A DNA stretch of 64,000 nt from Pseudovibrio brasiliensis (GCF_018282095.1 NZ_CP074127.1:62001-126000), one strand, 5' to 3'; shown: positions 26,661 through 36,037, counted from the first letter of the stretch. The notes: generated by a model not told the origin, from the letters alone. Made by a program: numbers and translations.

Positions 26661-27661
26661 GAAACACGCTGCATTCAATGCCAAAGGTGGAGCTGCACAC
26701 GCATATCGATTGCAGTCTCGACTTCAAGACAGCCTCACTCCTGCAGCCAGGCATGAGCTTTGCTGAGTACAAAGAAGCGTTTGTTGGGCCTGAAAAGTGC
26801 AAGGATCTGGTGCAGTTTCTGCAGTGTATTGATCCAGCTTTAGCACTGATGCAAACCAGGTTGGCCTTGCAGGTGAGCGTGGATGGTTTGATCCGCCAAC
26901 TTGCAGCAGACAACGTGCTTTATGCAGAGATCCGCTTCGCCCCGCACCTGCACACTCAAAATGGTCTGCGGCCTGAAGAGGTCGTGGAAACCGTGCTTGC
27001 TCAGATGTTTGAAAGCAGTGAACGGGAGGGCATCTATTGCCGACTGATCTTGTGCACTCTGCGCGATTTCAACAAAGAGCAGAGCTATGAGGTGACCGAT
27101 CTTGTCGCCCGCTATCAAACTCAAGGCGTTGTCGCGTTGGATCTGGCAGCTGATGAAGCCAACTTCCCGCTGGATGAGCACATTGCTGCGTTCCGCCGAG
27201 CCAATACACTTGGCCTCAACACCATCGCCCATGCCGGTGAAGCCCGTGGTGCAGATAGTGTTTTGGAGACACTGGAGAATCTTGGTGTCAGCCGCATCGG
27301 CCATGGCGTGCGTTCCGTGGAAGACCCACGCGTGCTGGAGAGGGTGGTGAAAGAAGGTATACATTTGGAGGTGTGCCCGACCTGCAATATTCAGACGGAT
27401 ATCTTCCCAGAGCTGAAAGACCACAGTCTGGTACAATTGAAACAGGCTGGTGTGAAGTTCAGCCTCAACACAGACGCTCGCGCGACGACGGGTGTATCTC
27501 TAACGGAAGAATATGAGCGCGTTGCACACACTTTCGACTGGACCGAACAAGACCTTCTTACAAGTTCGCGAATGGCTCTCGATGCAAGCTTTGCTCCGGA
27601 CGATGTCAAACAAAGCATTCAGGAAAAGCTTGAGGTTTTCGAAGCGGCATCGGTTGAGTGA
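26657..27661 (+). CDS. add: adenosine deaminase
   Basis: The enzyme deaminates adenosine to inosine, which suits the preceding nucleoside hydrolase. The 334-residue TIM-barrel protein has zinc ligands His14 and His16 (ELHTH), His192 with catalytic Glu195 (AHAGE), His216 (RIGHGVR) and the late SLNTDAR motif with the metal Asp. AGGAGG lies 7 bases before ATG 26657, which overlaps the upstream stop by 4 bases. An adenine deaminase of the same family cannot be excluded. Confidence 0.88.
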   Translation: MRNTLHSMPKVELHTHIDCSLDFKTASLLQPGMSFAEYKEAFVGPEKCKDLVQFLQCIDPALALMQTRLALQVSVDGLIRQLAADNVLYAEIRFAPHLHTQNGLRPEEVVETVLAQMFESSEREGIYCRLILCTLRDFNKEQSYEVTDLVARYQTQGVVALDLAADEANFPLDEHIAAFRRANTLGLNTIAHAGEARGADSVLETLENLGVSRIGHGVRSVEDPRVLERVVKEGIHLEVCPTCNIQTDIFPELKDHSLVQLKQAGVKFSLNTDARATTGVSLTEEYERVAHTFDWTEQDLLTSSRMALDASFAPDDVKQSIQEKLEVFEAASVE

Positions 27662-27670
27662 GGGAGCAAC

Positions 27671-28855
27671 TTACGCTTCACTCAACTCAAGCTTTTGCGT
27701 GGAGGCAAGCACAGCATGCACTTGTAACAGAATGAGCCCGAGGCATCCGATTGCGAAGACAAACCAGTAATAGTTTGAGGCTGGGAAACCAACGATCAGC
27801 ATGGAGAGTAGGAAGCCAAACAGGGTACGCTGGATATACGTCAGGGAGCTGATGACAGAGAGATAACTGCCAAAAATGTCCTTCTCAACCATGCTCATTA
27901 CATAGGTATTGAAGGCAACGCGGATAGAAGAACCTGCTGCGCCGAGCAGGGCAGCGCCAATGAAGATGGTTGTGAAGGTTGGAAGCAGGCTGATGGTGAG
28001 CAGCGTGGCAGTAAAGACGCTCAAACATGCTCGCATGATTGTTAACGCAGATTGAGCTGAGACAAACCGGCTGATGAGAAAACCGGAGAGGGCTGCGCCC
28101 AAGCCATAAGAAATCGAAAGCTGAGCAAGTGCAGAAACATCCAGTTTGAGTACGCTGTTCAGATAGATCGGATGCACGATGTTAAGCATCATGACCGACA
28201 CAAACGAGATGTTGGCACAGACACCAAGCAGAACGAGATCTTTTCGCTTCAGGATTGTTCGGAATACACTGCGTGAGACTCGTGCACGAGCTGGCCTTTC
28301 CTGTTTCTTGTAAGGAATGAAGCAGAACATCAGTGCAGATATCACCATCAGTCCGCTGTTTAATTGCAGCAGGAACTGGAAGTCGCTGCTTTTTACGGCA
28401 TAGATCATCAGCAGGCCAACCACGAATGTAGAGGCCTGCATTTCCAACTGCATCCAGCCATTCACCTTGCCGCGTTCTTCTTCGTTAAACACCTCCTGAA
28501 TGAAGGCAGACAGTGCATTGTAAAAGAACAGGAAGAAGACCTGAGATGCGAAGTAGAACACGCTCAGACTGGCAATCTTCAGAAATGCATTGCCATAGGT
28601 GATTGAGGAAATCTGAAGAACCACAGCCATCACCACAATGCACATCATCAACGTGGAGCGACGCGAGAATCTGTCGACTATCCTGCCGGAAATGGGGGCG
28701 AGAACAATGAGGATCGCCGTGGCATACGTCGCGGTGAAAGCAAGGACACGCTCACCCCCAAGAGACTCCGAAAGTTCCCAAGGTACAATGGTTAGCGCGA
28801 TGCCCATCGCTATGGATGCGATGAAATTTGAGAAGGCCAATACGATCAGTTTCAT
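27671..28855 (-). CDS. MFS transporter
   Basis: The 394-residue membrane protein has about 12 helices and the major facilitator layout. A GRIVDRFSRRSTLM loop between helices 2 and 3 corresponds to motif A. The start is ATG 28855 (MKLIVLAFSNF), with a GGGGGG run 8 bases upstream. Substrate unknown. It is convergent with the adenosine deaminase gene, the stops being 9 bases apart, and has no clear functional link to it. Confidence 0.8.
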   Translation of the reverse strand: MKLIVLAFSNFIASIAMGIALTIVPWELSESLGGERVLAFTATYATAILIVLAPISGRIVDRFSRRSTLMMCIVVMAVVLQISSITYGNAFLKIASLSVFYFASQVFFLFFYNALSAFIQEVFNEEERGKVNGWMQLEMQASTFVVGLLMIYAVKSSDFQFLLQLNSGLMVISALMFCFIPYKKQERPARARVSRSVFRTILKRKDLVLLGVCANISFVSVMMLNIVHPIYLNSVLKLDVSALAQLSISYGLGAALSGFLISRFVSAQSALTIMRACLSVFTATLLTISLLPTFTTIFIGAALLGAAGSSIRVAFNTYVMSMVEKDIFGSYLSVISSLTYIQRTLFGFLLSMLIVGFPASNYYWFVFAIGCLGLILLQVHAVLASTQKLELSEA

Positions 28856-29071
28856 TACAATATCCCCCCGCATTGCAATGGATCATATTTAGAAAGTAAA
28901 ATCTATCTTTATTTATTTCAGCCTGTGCTAAACACTCAAATGTGATCGGATAAAATGTTCTATTTTGCTCAATAGAACATGAGTTCGCGAACTGTTCAGC
29001 TTCAAGAAACCTATGGAGAGTATAGGCCGGTCTCCTCTATGCTTGGGGAGTGGAGTTGAGGATTTATCAAA

Positions 29072-29980
29072 ATGGAACTTTGGATTCCGATCACGATCGC
29101 AGCGGCGTTTAGTCAGAACCTGCGGTCAGCGCTGCAGAAGCATCTGAAAGGCAAAATTGGAACGACCGGCGCGACCTTTATTCGCTTCGGATTCGGCTTT
29201 CCGATTGCCGTGCTTTATCTGGCGGTGATCCTCAAACTCACAGGTGAGGCAGTTCCGGATGTGGGAACGACCTTCTATTGGGCAGCCGCTTTGGGTGGTC
29301 TGGCGCAAATCTTCGCAACCTTTTTGCTGGTACACCTGTTCTCCTACCGCAATTTTGCAGTCGGTACGGCTTACTCCAAAACAGAGCCTGTGCAGGCGGC
29401 GATGTTTGGGTTCATCTTGTTGGGTGAGCAGCTGACACCGCTTGGCATTGGCGCGATTGTGCTTGGTATTATAGGCGTGTTGTTCATCAGCTTTGGCAAG
29501 GAGCGCCCATCAGGCGCTGTGGTTCTGTCCACGTTGATTGGCAAACCGGCTTTGATCGGGTTGGCCTCAGCTGCGTTCTTTGGTGCTTCAGCTGCGTTTT
29601 ATCGCACGGCTTCGCTCTCCGTTGAAGCTGAGTCTTTCTTGCTTCAGGCAGCGTTTACGCTGGTGTGTGTGACGGCGTTTCAGACTGCGGTTATGGGCAG
29701 TTGGATGACGGTGAGCTGTCCAGCAGAATTGCGGGCAGCTATCAGAAACTGGAGGCTCTCCGGGCTTGTAGGATTGGCGGGCATTGCAGGATCCATCGGT
29801 TGGTTCACCGCGATGACATTGCAGCAGGTGGCTTACGTGCGTGCACTGGCTCAGATTGAACTGGTCTTCACCCTGGCTGCGTCCTGGATGTTCTTTCGCG
29901 AGAAGATAACGCCTATCGAACTTGCGGGCTGTATGCTGGTCTCACTCGGTGGAATTGGGATTGTAATGGCAGCCAGCTAA
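29072..29980 (+). CDS. EamA/DMT-family transporter
   Basis: The 302-residue protein has ten hydrophobic segments in two EamA repeats. Each half has the usual end pattern (AMFGFILLGEQLTPLGIGAIVLG; ASWMFFREKITPIELAGCMLV). It probably exports or imports a small metabolite. The gene is monocistronic and convergent with the dehydrogenase gene. Confidence 0.82.
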   Translation: MELWIPITIAAAFSQNLRSALQKHLKGKIGTTGATFIRFGFGFPIAVLYLAVILKLTGEAVPDVGTTFYWAAALGGLAQIFATFLLVHLFSYRNFAVGTAYSKTEPVQAAMFGFILLGEQLTPLGIGAIVLGIIGVLFISFGKERPSGAVVLSTLIGKPALIGLASAAFFGASAAFYRTASLSVEAESFLLQAAFTLVCVTAFQTAVMGSWMTVSCPAELRAAIRNWRLSGLVGLAGIAGSIGWFTAMTLQQVAYVRALAQIELVFTLAASWMFFREKITPIELAGCMLVSLGGIGIVMAAS

Positions 29981-29982
29981 GC

Positions 29983-30948
29983 TCAGCCGCCAACGTGTCC
30001 AACTGCGTTGGTTGGTGTGCCATTCTGGAAGTTCTCCATATGAGAGACCAGCTGATCCCATAGGGCCTGCATAGCTTCTTCGGAAGCCCATGCCACGTGT
30101 GGGGTAACGATCACGTTTGGTCGGTCCAGAATGCTGAGCAATGGGTTGTCGGCTTGGGGTGGTTCTGTGGTCAGAACGTCAAAGCCAGCAGCTGCGATTT
30201 GCTGCTTGTCGAGCGCTTGTACCAAAGCGGCTTCATCCACCAGACAACCACGAGAGGTGTTGATCAGGATCGGCATTTGTTTCATGGCCTCAAACTCTGC
30301 GGTTGAGATCATGCCGCGTGTTTCCGGTGTCAGCGGTGTGTGCAGAGAGATGACATCGCTGGTGGTGATGACCTCCTGCCAATCAGTATAGCCCGGACGA
30401 ACTTCTCTGGCGCCTTTGCGAGCAGCGAACACCACGTCCATGCCCAATGCTTCACCGATGCGTGCTGTGCCTTTGCCCAGTGTGCCAGAGCCGATGATGC
30501 CGAGGCGGGAGCCAGCCAGATCTTTGATTGGATGATGGAAGAAGCAGAACTTACCGGACTTCTGCCATTCACCGTTGATCACATCCTGTCGGTAGCCTAC
30601 CAAAGAGCGGCGTAAGGCGAAGATCAGCGCGAAGGCGTGTTCTGGCACGGTGTTGACCGCGTAGCCACGTACGTTGGAAACAACGATGCCCAGTTCATCA
30701 CAAGTGGCGATGTCTACCTTGTCGTAGCCAGTTGCAGCAATGCAGACCAGTTTGAGGTCTGGCAGCTGTTTTAGTACATCTGCAGAAAGCGGAACCTTGT
30801 TGGTGATGCAGATCTGAACCCCTTGCAGCCGCTCCAACACCTCATCAGGGGAGGTATTGTCGTATTCCACCCATTCATGGGGAAAGGATGGTTTGGAGAT
30901 TTGGACGGTTGGTCCAATGGTGCTGCGGTCCAGAAAAGCAATCTTCAT
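29983..30948 (-). CDS. D-2-hydroxyacid dehydrogenase
   Basis: The start is ATG 30948 (MKIAFLDRST), with AGGG about 8 bases ahead. The 321-residue protein has the NAD-binding GIIGSGTLGKGTAR motif, an Arg in NTSRGCLVDE and the catalytic His in TPHVAW. It would reduce a 2-keto acid or oxidise a D-2-hydroxyacid (glycerate, hydroxypyruvate or similar). It lies 4 bases after an HxlR-type regulator, so the pair form an operon and the regulator probably responds to its substrate or to redox state. Confidence 0.87.
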   Translation of the reverse strand: MKIAFLDRSTIGPTVQISKPSFPHEWVEYDNTSPDEVLERLQGVQICITNKVPLSADVLKQLPDLKLVCIAATGYDKVDIATCDELGIVVSNVRGYAVNTVPEHAFALIFALRRSLVGYRQDVINGEWQKSGKFCFFHHPIKDLAGSRLGIIGSGTLGKGTARIGEALGMDVVFAARKGAREVRPGYTDWQEVITTSDVISLHTPLTPETRGMISTAEFEAMKQMPILINTSRGCLVDEAALVQALDKQQIAAAGFDVLTTEPPQADNPLLSILDRPNVIVTPHVAWASEEAMQALWDQLVSHMENFQNGTPTNAVGHVGG

Positions 30949-30952
30949 GTAG

Positions 30953-31342
30953 TTACCCTGAAAATGTTGGAAGCAATGCGTCGAAAATGGAGGACGGCTC
31001 TGCGGCTTCATCGCTGTTGCCGTTGCGGGCCTGGCCCCAATCGCTCAGGGCATTGAGCACCGGAATGAGCGACATGCCATCTTTGGTCAGCGAATATTCC
31101 ACGCGGACCGGCACTTCGGCAAACACCTCACGGCGCACGATGAAGTGCTCTTCCAGCTCTCTCAGGGAGCGAGTGAGCATTCTGTCAGAGGCACCGGGCA
31201 TCAGCTTCTTCAACTCAGAAAAACGCTTGGAGCCGGTTACGAGATGGTAGAGCAGGATTGGCTTCCACTTGCCACCGATAATAGCCACTGTGGCGGCGAC
31301 TGCCTCTACTGAGCCGATGTGAGCTGTACTGTCACTTGTCAT
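30953..31342 (-). CDS. HxlR-family transcriptional regulator
   Basis: The 129-residue winged-helix protein of the HxlR (DUF24) family has IIGGKWKPILLYHL, RFSELKKLMPGASDRMLTRSLRELE and RVEYSLTKDGMSL. It lacks the N-terminal redox cysteine that many HxlR proteins use. It is encoded directly ahead of the 2-hydroxyacid dehydrogenase. Confidence 0.85.
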   Translation of the reverse strand: MTSDSTAHIGSVEAVAATVAIIGGKWKPILLYHLVTGSKRFSELKKLMPGASDRMLTRSLRELEEHFIVRREVFAEVPVRVEYSLTKDGMSLIPVLNALSDWGQARNGNSDEAAEPSSIFDALLPTFSG

Positions 31343-31577
31343 TTTTGCTTACACGCTTGTTCGTAGTGCTCGTCATGCGGGTATGGCGCACGCTTTCAGT
31401 TGCTATATCAGGTTTTAATCAAAATCAATTGAAGTTTCATAGAGCTAGAGCCTTATGGGTTAAGACTAGCAGTTAGGCTTGCCCAAGGCTTACGCTTACT
31501 GGCTTTGTACTGGACACATCCGGCAGTTGCCGTCACTATCCGTGGCTTCCTTTAGATGATTTGAACTGGGTGATCCT

Positions 31578-32141
31578 TTGACAAACTATCCGGAACTCTT
31601 TGTGCTTCGTCACGGCCAGACAGAATGGAACGTGGCGAGCAGATTTCAGGGGCACCAGAATTCTCCGCTCACAGATCTGGGGCGGGAGCAGGCTCAGCAG
31701 CAAAATAGGCTGCTATCAGGTGTTGAGGCGTTGCCCACCACGGCGTATGTCAGCCCGCAGACGCGTACGGTGCATACAGCAGAGATCGCGCTGGATTCTG
31801 CTGTTGAGAAGAAGCTGGATGACCGGCTGATGGAAATCAACTTCGGTGATTGGGAAGGGTTGACCAAGCAGGAAGTGAAGAGCCAGGTAAGCGAGAACTA
31901 TGAAAGCGGCCTCTGGCATTTCGCCAGCCCGCAAGGGGAGAGTTATGAGGCGATCTCAGGTCGCGTGCAGCATTTTCTGGAGGAGCTGACCGGCCCGGCC
32001 ATCGTGGTCACGCATGGCATCACTTCTATCGTGCTTCGTGGGCTTTATCTGGGCCTCACTCAATTGGAGTTGCTTCAACTCCCCCGCAAGCAAGGGTGTA
32101 TCTATCATCTCTCAGAAGGATCTGAGCGGGTGTTGGTCTGA
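31578..32141 (+). CDS. histidine phosphatase family protein
   Basis: The 187-residue phosphoglycerate-mutase-like protein carries the phosphohistidine motif LRHGQTEWN (His12), a second-half Glu in EINFGDWEGL and a C-terminal THGITS His. It starts at TTG 31578; the sequence from there aligns with the usual family N-terminus. The substrate is probably a small phosphate ester. Ribazole phosphatase-like activity cannot be judged from the sequence. Confidence 0.82.
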   Translation: MTNYPELFVLRHGQTEWNVASRFQGHQNSPLTDLGREQAQQQNRLLSGVEALPTTAYVSPQTRTVHTAEIALDSAVEKKLDDRLMEINFGDWEGLTKQEVKSQVSENYESGLWHFASPQGESYEAISGRVQHFLEELTGPAIVVTHGITSIVLRGLYLGLTQLELLQLPRKQGCIYHLSEGSERVLV

Positions 32142-32152
32142 TTGAGAGCTCA

Positions 32153-33001
32153 TCAGGCTGAGTTGAGCGTGGCAGCAAAATCAAAACTGTCGCGCTCGCT
32201 CTCCCAGTTCAGTACTTGTTTGGCATAGCTGGGGTCGTAGACACGGTCGATTGATTGAGGCAGTGCCCATCCATGAGACTGAAATAGCCGCACAACCTCT
32301 GGCGCTCTGCGGGCTATGACAGCTGGTGCGTTGGTTTTCAGCTCCTGCGTATCCTCCGGGCGAAATGGTGTTTTGCCGGAGATGATGAAGCGGTCAAAAT
32401 TTTTGCCGTCATCACTTAGAGCTGCCACGTGGGCGGTGGCGACATCGCGTTTGTCGATCCCGCGATGCAGCCTGTAAGCCGCCATGAGCGCTGGCTCTTC
32501 TGAGAAACAGCGTGACATGCGCAATGCTCTTATTTTGAAGGCAGAGCTGGCCAATGGTGCCAATCGCTCCTCAGCCTCCAGCTTGGTACGGTGATAGATT
32601 GTGCGGGGTTGAGGAACAGTCTGCTCGGTGATCCAGGCTGCTTCGTCTGCGGGCGTACTCGCATATCCATAAAGCGCTGTGGTGCCGGTGAAGATGAAAC
32701 GCTCAACGCCCTCGGCACGTGCTGCCTTGGCCAGAGTGACCGTGCTTTCAACATTGATCTTGTGAAACTCCTCCTCTGAGAACGCATCTATATGAGGGGC
32801 GTGCAGTGCGGCTGAGTGGATCACCGCGACAGCACCTTGGCAGAGTCGTTGCATAGCGGAGCTATCAGAAATGTCGGCGATGCTGTTCGTGGCAGAACCA
32901 GCGATACGGTCTACGCCGATAACGTCGTAAGAGGGAGTGAGAGCAGAGACAATGGCACTCCCTATGCTACCAGAACTTCCTGTTACGACGACTTTCTGCA
33001 T
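32153..33001 (-). CDS. NAD-dependent epimerase/dehydratase family protein
   Basis: The 282-residue extended SDR has the Rossmann motif VTGSSGSIGSAI near residue 7, a conserved VIHSAAL loop, a Thr-rich strand (FIFTGTTALYG) and the catalytic YHRTK. It probably acts on a nucleotide sugar or small polyol. AAGGAA precedes the ATG. It is followed on the same strand by nothing close and preceded by a YdcZ-type transporter gene. Confidence 0.82.
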   Translation of the reverse strand: MQKVVVTGSSGSIGSAIVSALTPSYDVIGVDRIAGSATNSIADISDSSAMQRLCQGAVAVIHSAALHAPHIDAFSEEEFHKINVESTVTLAKAARAEGVERFIFTGTTALYGYASTPADEAAWITEQTVPQPRTIYHRTKLEAEERLAPLASSAFKIRALRMSRCFSEEPALMAAYRLHRGIDKRDVATAHVAALSDDGKNFDRFIISGKTPFRPEDTQELKTNAPAVIARRAPEVVRLFQSHGWALPQSIDRVYDPSYAKQVLNWESERDSFDFAATLNSA

Positions 33002-33018
33002 TTCTGATGTTCCTTTCT

Positions 33019-33456
33019 TCAGCGCACCATCAGGTAGGCCCCGGCAATGAGCAGGACGGCGGCGAGCAGGCGGGAGAGATCTATGGAGCGGATGGGCAGG
33101 TCAAAAAGGCCGAAGTGGTCAATCACCATGCCCGCGAGCAGTTGCCCGACGATGATCAGCAGTACTGCGGAGGTGGCGCCCAGTTTCGGCAGGGTCTGCG
33201 TGATGGTAAGGTAGAGGATGAGGCCAAAGACACCGCTGGCAAGCATGTACCACGGGATGGTGCGCCACTCGCTGATTTGCTCTCCTTTACGCGCAAACAG
33301 AAGCGCAAGCGATGCGATCAGACCGCCAGCGTGAATGATAACGCTGGCTGCCGCACCGCCAATCCGTTGACCCATAACGCCGCCCATGGGCGCTTGTACA
33401 CCAACGGCGACACCGCCGAGCAGACCGATAAAGCAAATCGCGAGTAATTCCAGCAC
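33019..33456 (-). CDS. YdcZ/DUF606-type DMT transporter
   Basis: The 145-residue protein has five hydrophobic helices and a conserved GVQAPMGGVMGQ near the N-terminus, as in the short DMT (DUF606, YdcZ) family. The start appears to be GTG 33456. Substrate unknown. It is 17 bases upstream of the epimerase gene on the same strand and may share its transcript. Confidence 0.75.
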   Translation of the reverse strand: MLELLAICFIGLLGGVAVGVQAPMGGVMGQRIGGAAASVIIHAGGLIASLALLFARKGEQISEWRTIPWYMLASGVFGLILYLTITQTLPKLGATSAVLLIIVGQLLAGMVIDHFGLFDLPIRSIDLSRLLAAVLLIAGAYLMVR

Positions 33457-33550
33457 AGACCGAGATCCGATTCTTCTTGAGATGAGAGCAGTTGCTCTCC
33501 TCTGTATCGGTCTCCATCTGCTCTGCCTATGCAGAAATGCTGATCAAACC

Positions 33551-34369
33551 CTATAGGTTCGCTAAACTGCCGAAGCGGTTTGCTTGCCTGTTTTCCAGTC
33601 GGCCTGGTCTTGTAGGCTTGTTCAGATATCGGATGTTGGACTTCCGGCGTTCCTGAGCAGCTTTTATCTTCTTGCTCAGCTGAATGTGTATGATCTCCAA
33701 CAGCAAACCAAAGGCCATCGCAAAGTATACATAGCCCTTGTTGATGTGGATCTCGAAGCCCTCAGCCATAAGAAGACCGCCAAGCAGAACAAGAAACAGC
33801 AGGGCCAGTGCTTTCAGGCCGGGGTGCTTTGTTACCAGTCGGTTGATCGCACCCGCCATGAGCACCATGAAAACCGCAGAGGCCAGAATAGCCGCAACCA
33901 TGATGGGCAGGTCATCTGTCAGGCCAACGGCGGTAATCACTGAGTCCATGGAGAACACGGTGTCCATTGCCACGATCTGCAGCAATACAACTGTCAGGCC
34001 GTTTGCCAGGTGAGGGGCATGATCGGTCTCAGTCACCAACAAAAGGTGCTTCAGCTCAGACACGCTCTTGGCCAGCAGAAAGGCACCACCGCCGATCAGG
34101 ATCAGGTCTCGACCGCTGATATCAACGGTGCTGACCTGAAACAGTGAGTAGGTGAGGGACATCACCCAGCTGATGGAGAACACAAGACCCACACGGGCAA
34201 GCACGGCCAGACCGATACCAAGGTTTCGGGCAATTGCACGTTGATGCACGGGAAGGCGTTCACACAGAACGGAAATGAACACGACGTTGTCGACGCCCAA
34301 AATCAGCTCTAGTCCGAACAGGGTGAGAAAGATTAGCCAAACCTCTGGCTCAAGAAGAAGCTCTATCAT
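33551..34369 (-). CDS. TerC-family membrane protein
   Basis: The 272-residue protein has about seven helices and the TerC motifs ELILGVDNVVFIS and MDTVFSMDSVITAVG with membrane-embedded Asp. Characterised members export manganese or support metal loading of exported enzymes. The start is ATG 34369, because AGGAG lies 8 bases upstream; a TTG two codons earlier is too close. The C-terminal tail is basic. An inverted repeat about 180 bases upstream may bind a metal regulator. Confidence 0.85.
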   Translation of the reverse strand: MIELLLEPEVWLIFLTLFGLELILGVDNVVFISVLCERLPVHQRAIARNLGIGLAVLARVGLVFSISWVMSLTYSLFQVSTVDISGRDLILIGGGAFLLAKSVSELKHLLLVTETDHAPHLANGLTVVLLQIVAMDTVFSMDSVITAVGLTDDLPIMVAAILASAVFMVLMAGAINRLVTKHPGLKALALLFLVLLGGLLMAEGFEIHINKGYVYFAMAFGLLLEIIHIQLSKKIKAAQERRKSNIRYLNKPTRPGRLENRQANRFGSLANL

Positions 34370-34714
34370 CGGCAAGGCTCCTGTTGCAGGACCTCACCGG
34401 TGCACGGTCGACCACCAGAAGCGTCGTCCATTGTTTTTTGTACCTCGACAAAGGAAGATAGCGATCATGTGCTGGCCCATTGGCTATCACCTTCTGCTTC
34501 ACTCGCCAGCACCGCGCATTTTGACGGAAATCCCGTTGCCCATAAATAGGTGTAAATACCTATTTTAGCATATATGATGCCCGAGAATGCTTCGCATAAC
34601 TGGCAGAAATGCCTAAGATTTTCATAGATTCGGGGTGCTATGTCGCATTGTGCAACCTGAGGTGAATCTTGGTATAATGCCTTATAGTTTTGATTTTATT
34701 TTACGTAGGTAATT
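34370..34714. other. intergenic region between divergent terC and P-loop kinase genes
   Basis: There is no gene in these 345 bases. It holds the divergent promoters and one clear 22-bp inverted repeat (34544-34565). I looked for a yybP-ykoY manganese riboswitch upstream of terC and could not recognise its conserved core. Confidence 0.5.
34544..34565. promoter_or_regulatory. 22-bp inverted repeat, possible metal-regulator operator
   Basis: AAATAGGT-N6-ACCTATTT is perfect over 8 bp per arm. The total length and layout resemble MntR-type sites, though the bases differ. It lies between terC and the kinase gene and could serve either. Confidence 0.45.
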
Positions 34715-35215
34715 ATGACTGCTCAGGAAACAAAGCTGCTTCTGGTGTGCGGAAAGATTGCTTCTGGTAAATCCACTTTGCTGGCTCAACTGGTGAAAGA
34801 CCACCGCGCAGTGCTGATCAGTGAGGACCACTGGAACGCAACGCTCTTTCCCGATGAGCTGAAATCACTGGAAGATTACGTCAAGTACTCCGCCCGCGTA
34901 CGGCAGGCGATTGGCCCGCACATCGTCAGCCTGCTTCAGCATGGGGTTTCTGTTGCGCTGGACTTTCCCGCCAACACAGTCCGCAATCGCAAATGGCTGA
35001 AGAGCTTGTTTGAAGCTGCCAATGTGGCCCACGAGCTGCATTATCTTTCCGTGCCTGATGAGGTGTGCAAAGAGCGTTTATGGGTGCGCAACGAGGCTGG
35101 TGAGCATCAGTTCACGGTGAGTGAAGAGCAGTTTGAGCTGTTCACCAAATACTTTGAAGCGCCAACGGTTGATGAAGGCTTCAACGTGATCCTGCACGAC
35201 TTTCAGGCTGCCTGA
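34715..35215 (+). CDS. P-loop ATPase/kinase of the AAA_33 type
   Basis: The 166-residue protein has a Walker A at residues 13-21 (GKIASGKST), an ISEDHW acidic motif, an LDFPANT strand and a late Arg-rich KERLWVRN lid segment. The fold is that of small-molecule kinases related to zeta toxins and chloramphenicol phosphotransferase. The substrate is unknown, and no antitoxin gene is adjacent. A hairpin follows the stop. Confidence 0.7.
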   Translation: MTAQETKLLLVCGKIASGKSTLLAQLVKDHRAVLISEDHWNATLFPDELKSLEDYVKYSARVRQAIGPHIVSLLQHGVSVALDFPANTVRNRKWLKSLFEAANVAHELHYLSVPDEVCKERLWVRNEAGEHQFTVSEEQFELFTKYFEAPTVDEGFNVILHDFQAA

Positions 35216-35221
35216 TGAGAA

Positions 35222-35244
35222 GGCCCCTCAGCGAGTGAGGGGCC
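35222..35244 (+). terminator. hairpin after the P-loop kinase gene
   Basis: The stem GGCCCCTCA/TGAGGGGCC is perfect with a 5-base loop, 6 bases after the stop. The T-run is weak (AGTTTG), so termination efficiency is uncertain. Confidence 0.55.
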
Positions 35245-35329
35245 AGTTTGCAAAAGCCGTTTTGGGGGTTGATTTTCCCTCCTGCCTCGTGGTGCTGGAG
35301 GGGCGGCTTTCACGTTGGTGTTGGAGTGC

Positions 35330-35947
35330 TTAGGCGGTAACTTCCAGCGCTGGTGCAGGTGTTGCCGGTGCCTTGCCCCAGCGAAGGGAAGCTTCCGCAA
35401 TGCGCTTACCAAAGGATTCTGCAGTGCGATGGTCCGCATTTGGTGGTGCCACCTCTGGTCCTTCATCCACGTTGGCCTGTGCCATCATGCCCTGATACGC
35501 GCCGAGGCGGTTTATGGAATCTGCGGTGCTGGTGCTGGAGTTGTTGCCCGGCTCATCGTTGGCACCCACCCAGACCATGCCATGCTGAGCGGCGAAAACA
35601 GACATCTGGATTATGGTGCTCTGCTTGTCACCTGCTGGGGAGGCGGAAACCGTAAAGCCTGCTGCCAGTTTGTTCTGCCATCCGCGGTGCATCCAGATTT
35701 GACCGGTGGCATCCATGAACATCTTAAACGGCCCGCTGACGGAGCCCAGATAGGTTGGTGAGCCGAAAATGATGGCGTCTGCGTTGTCCAGAATGGTGAA
35801 ATCATTATTCAGGCCTGCGACATCCACCAGAACGCCATCCGCGCCTTCAATGGCATTGATGCCGTTTACAACGGACTTTGCCAGTGTCTCGGTGTGACCA
35901 AAACCGGAGTGATATGCAACAGCGACAGAAACTCTCTTATCCTGCAT
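35330..35947 (-). CDS. flavodoxin-family protein (FMN reductase/WrbA-like)
   Basis: The 205-residue protein has the FMN phosphate loop YHSGFGHTETLAK at residues 12-24, the strand AIIFGSPTYLGSVSG and a downstream SASPAGD loop. It is likely an NAD(P)H-dependent quinone or flavin reductase in the cytoplasm. AAAGGAAC precedes the ATG. It is divergent from a LysR gene that probably controls it. Confidence 0.83.
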   Translation of the reverse strand: MQDKRVSVAVAYHSGFGHTETLAKSVVNGINAIEGADGVLVDVAGLNNDFTILDNADAIIFGSPTYLGSVSGPFKMFMDATGQIWMHRGWQNKLAAGFTVSASPAGDKQSTIIQMSVFAAQHGMVWVGANDEPGNNSSTSTADSINRLGAYQGMMAQANVDEGPEVAPPNADHRTAESFGKRIAEASLRWGKAPATPAPALEVTA

Positions 35948-36006
35948 CTTTTGTTCCTTTGAAAGTGAGAGTGTGTGTTCTGCCGAAACATGAGGGGCTG
36001 GCTTAA

Positions 36007-36028
36007 TGAATTCAAATGCATTAATTCA
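36007..36028. promoter_or_regulatory. LysR-type dyad between flavodoxin and LysR genes
   Basis: TGAATT-N10-AATTCA lies in the divergent intergenic space, just upstream of the LysR start. LysR proteins usually bind such T-N11-A dyads. Confidence 0.4.
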
Positions 36029-36037
36029 ATAAGAAAT

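Noticed and set aside
34376-34714. yybP-ykoY manganese riboswitch upstream of terC
   Set aside because: Expected from gene context, but its conserved core was not recognisable; only an inverted repeat was found.
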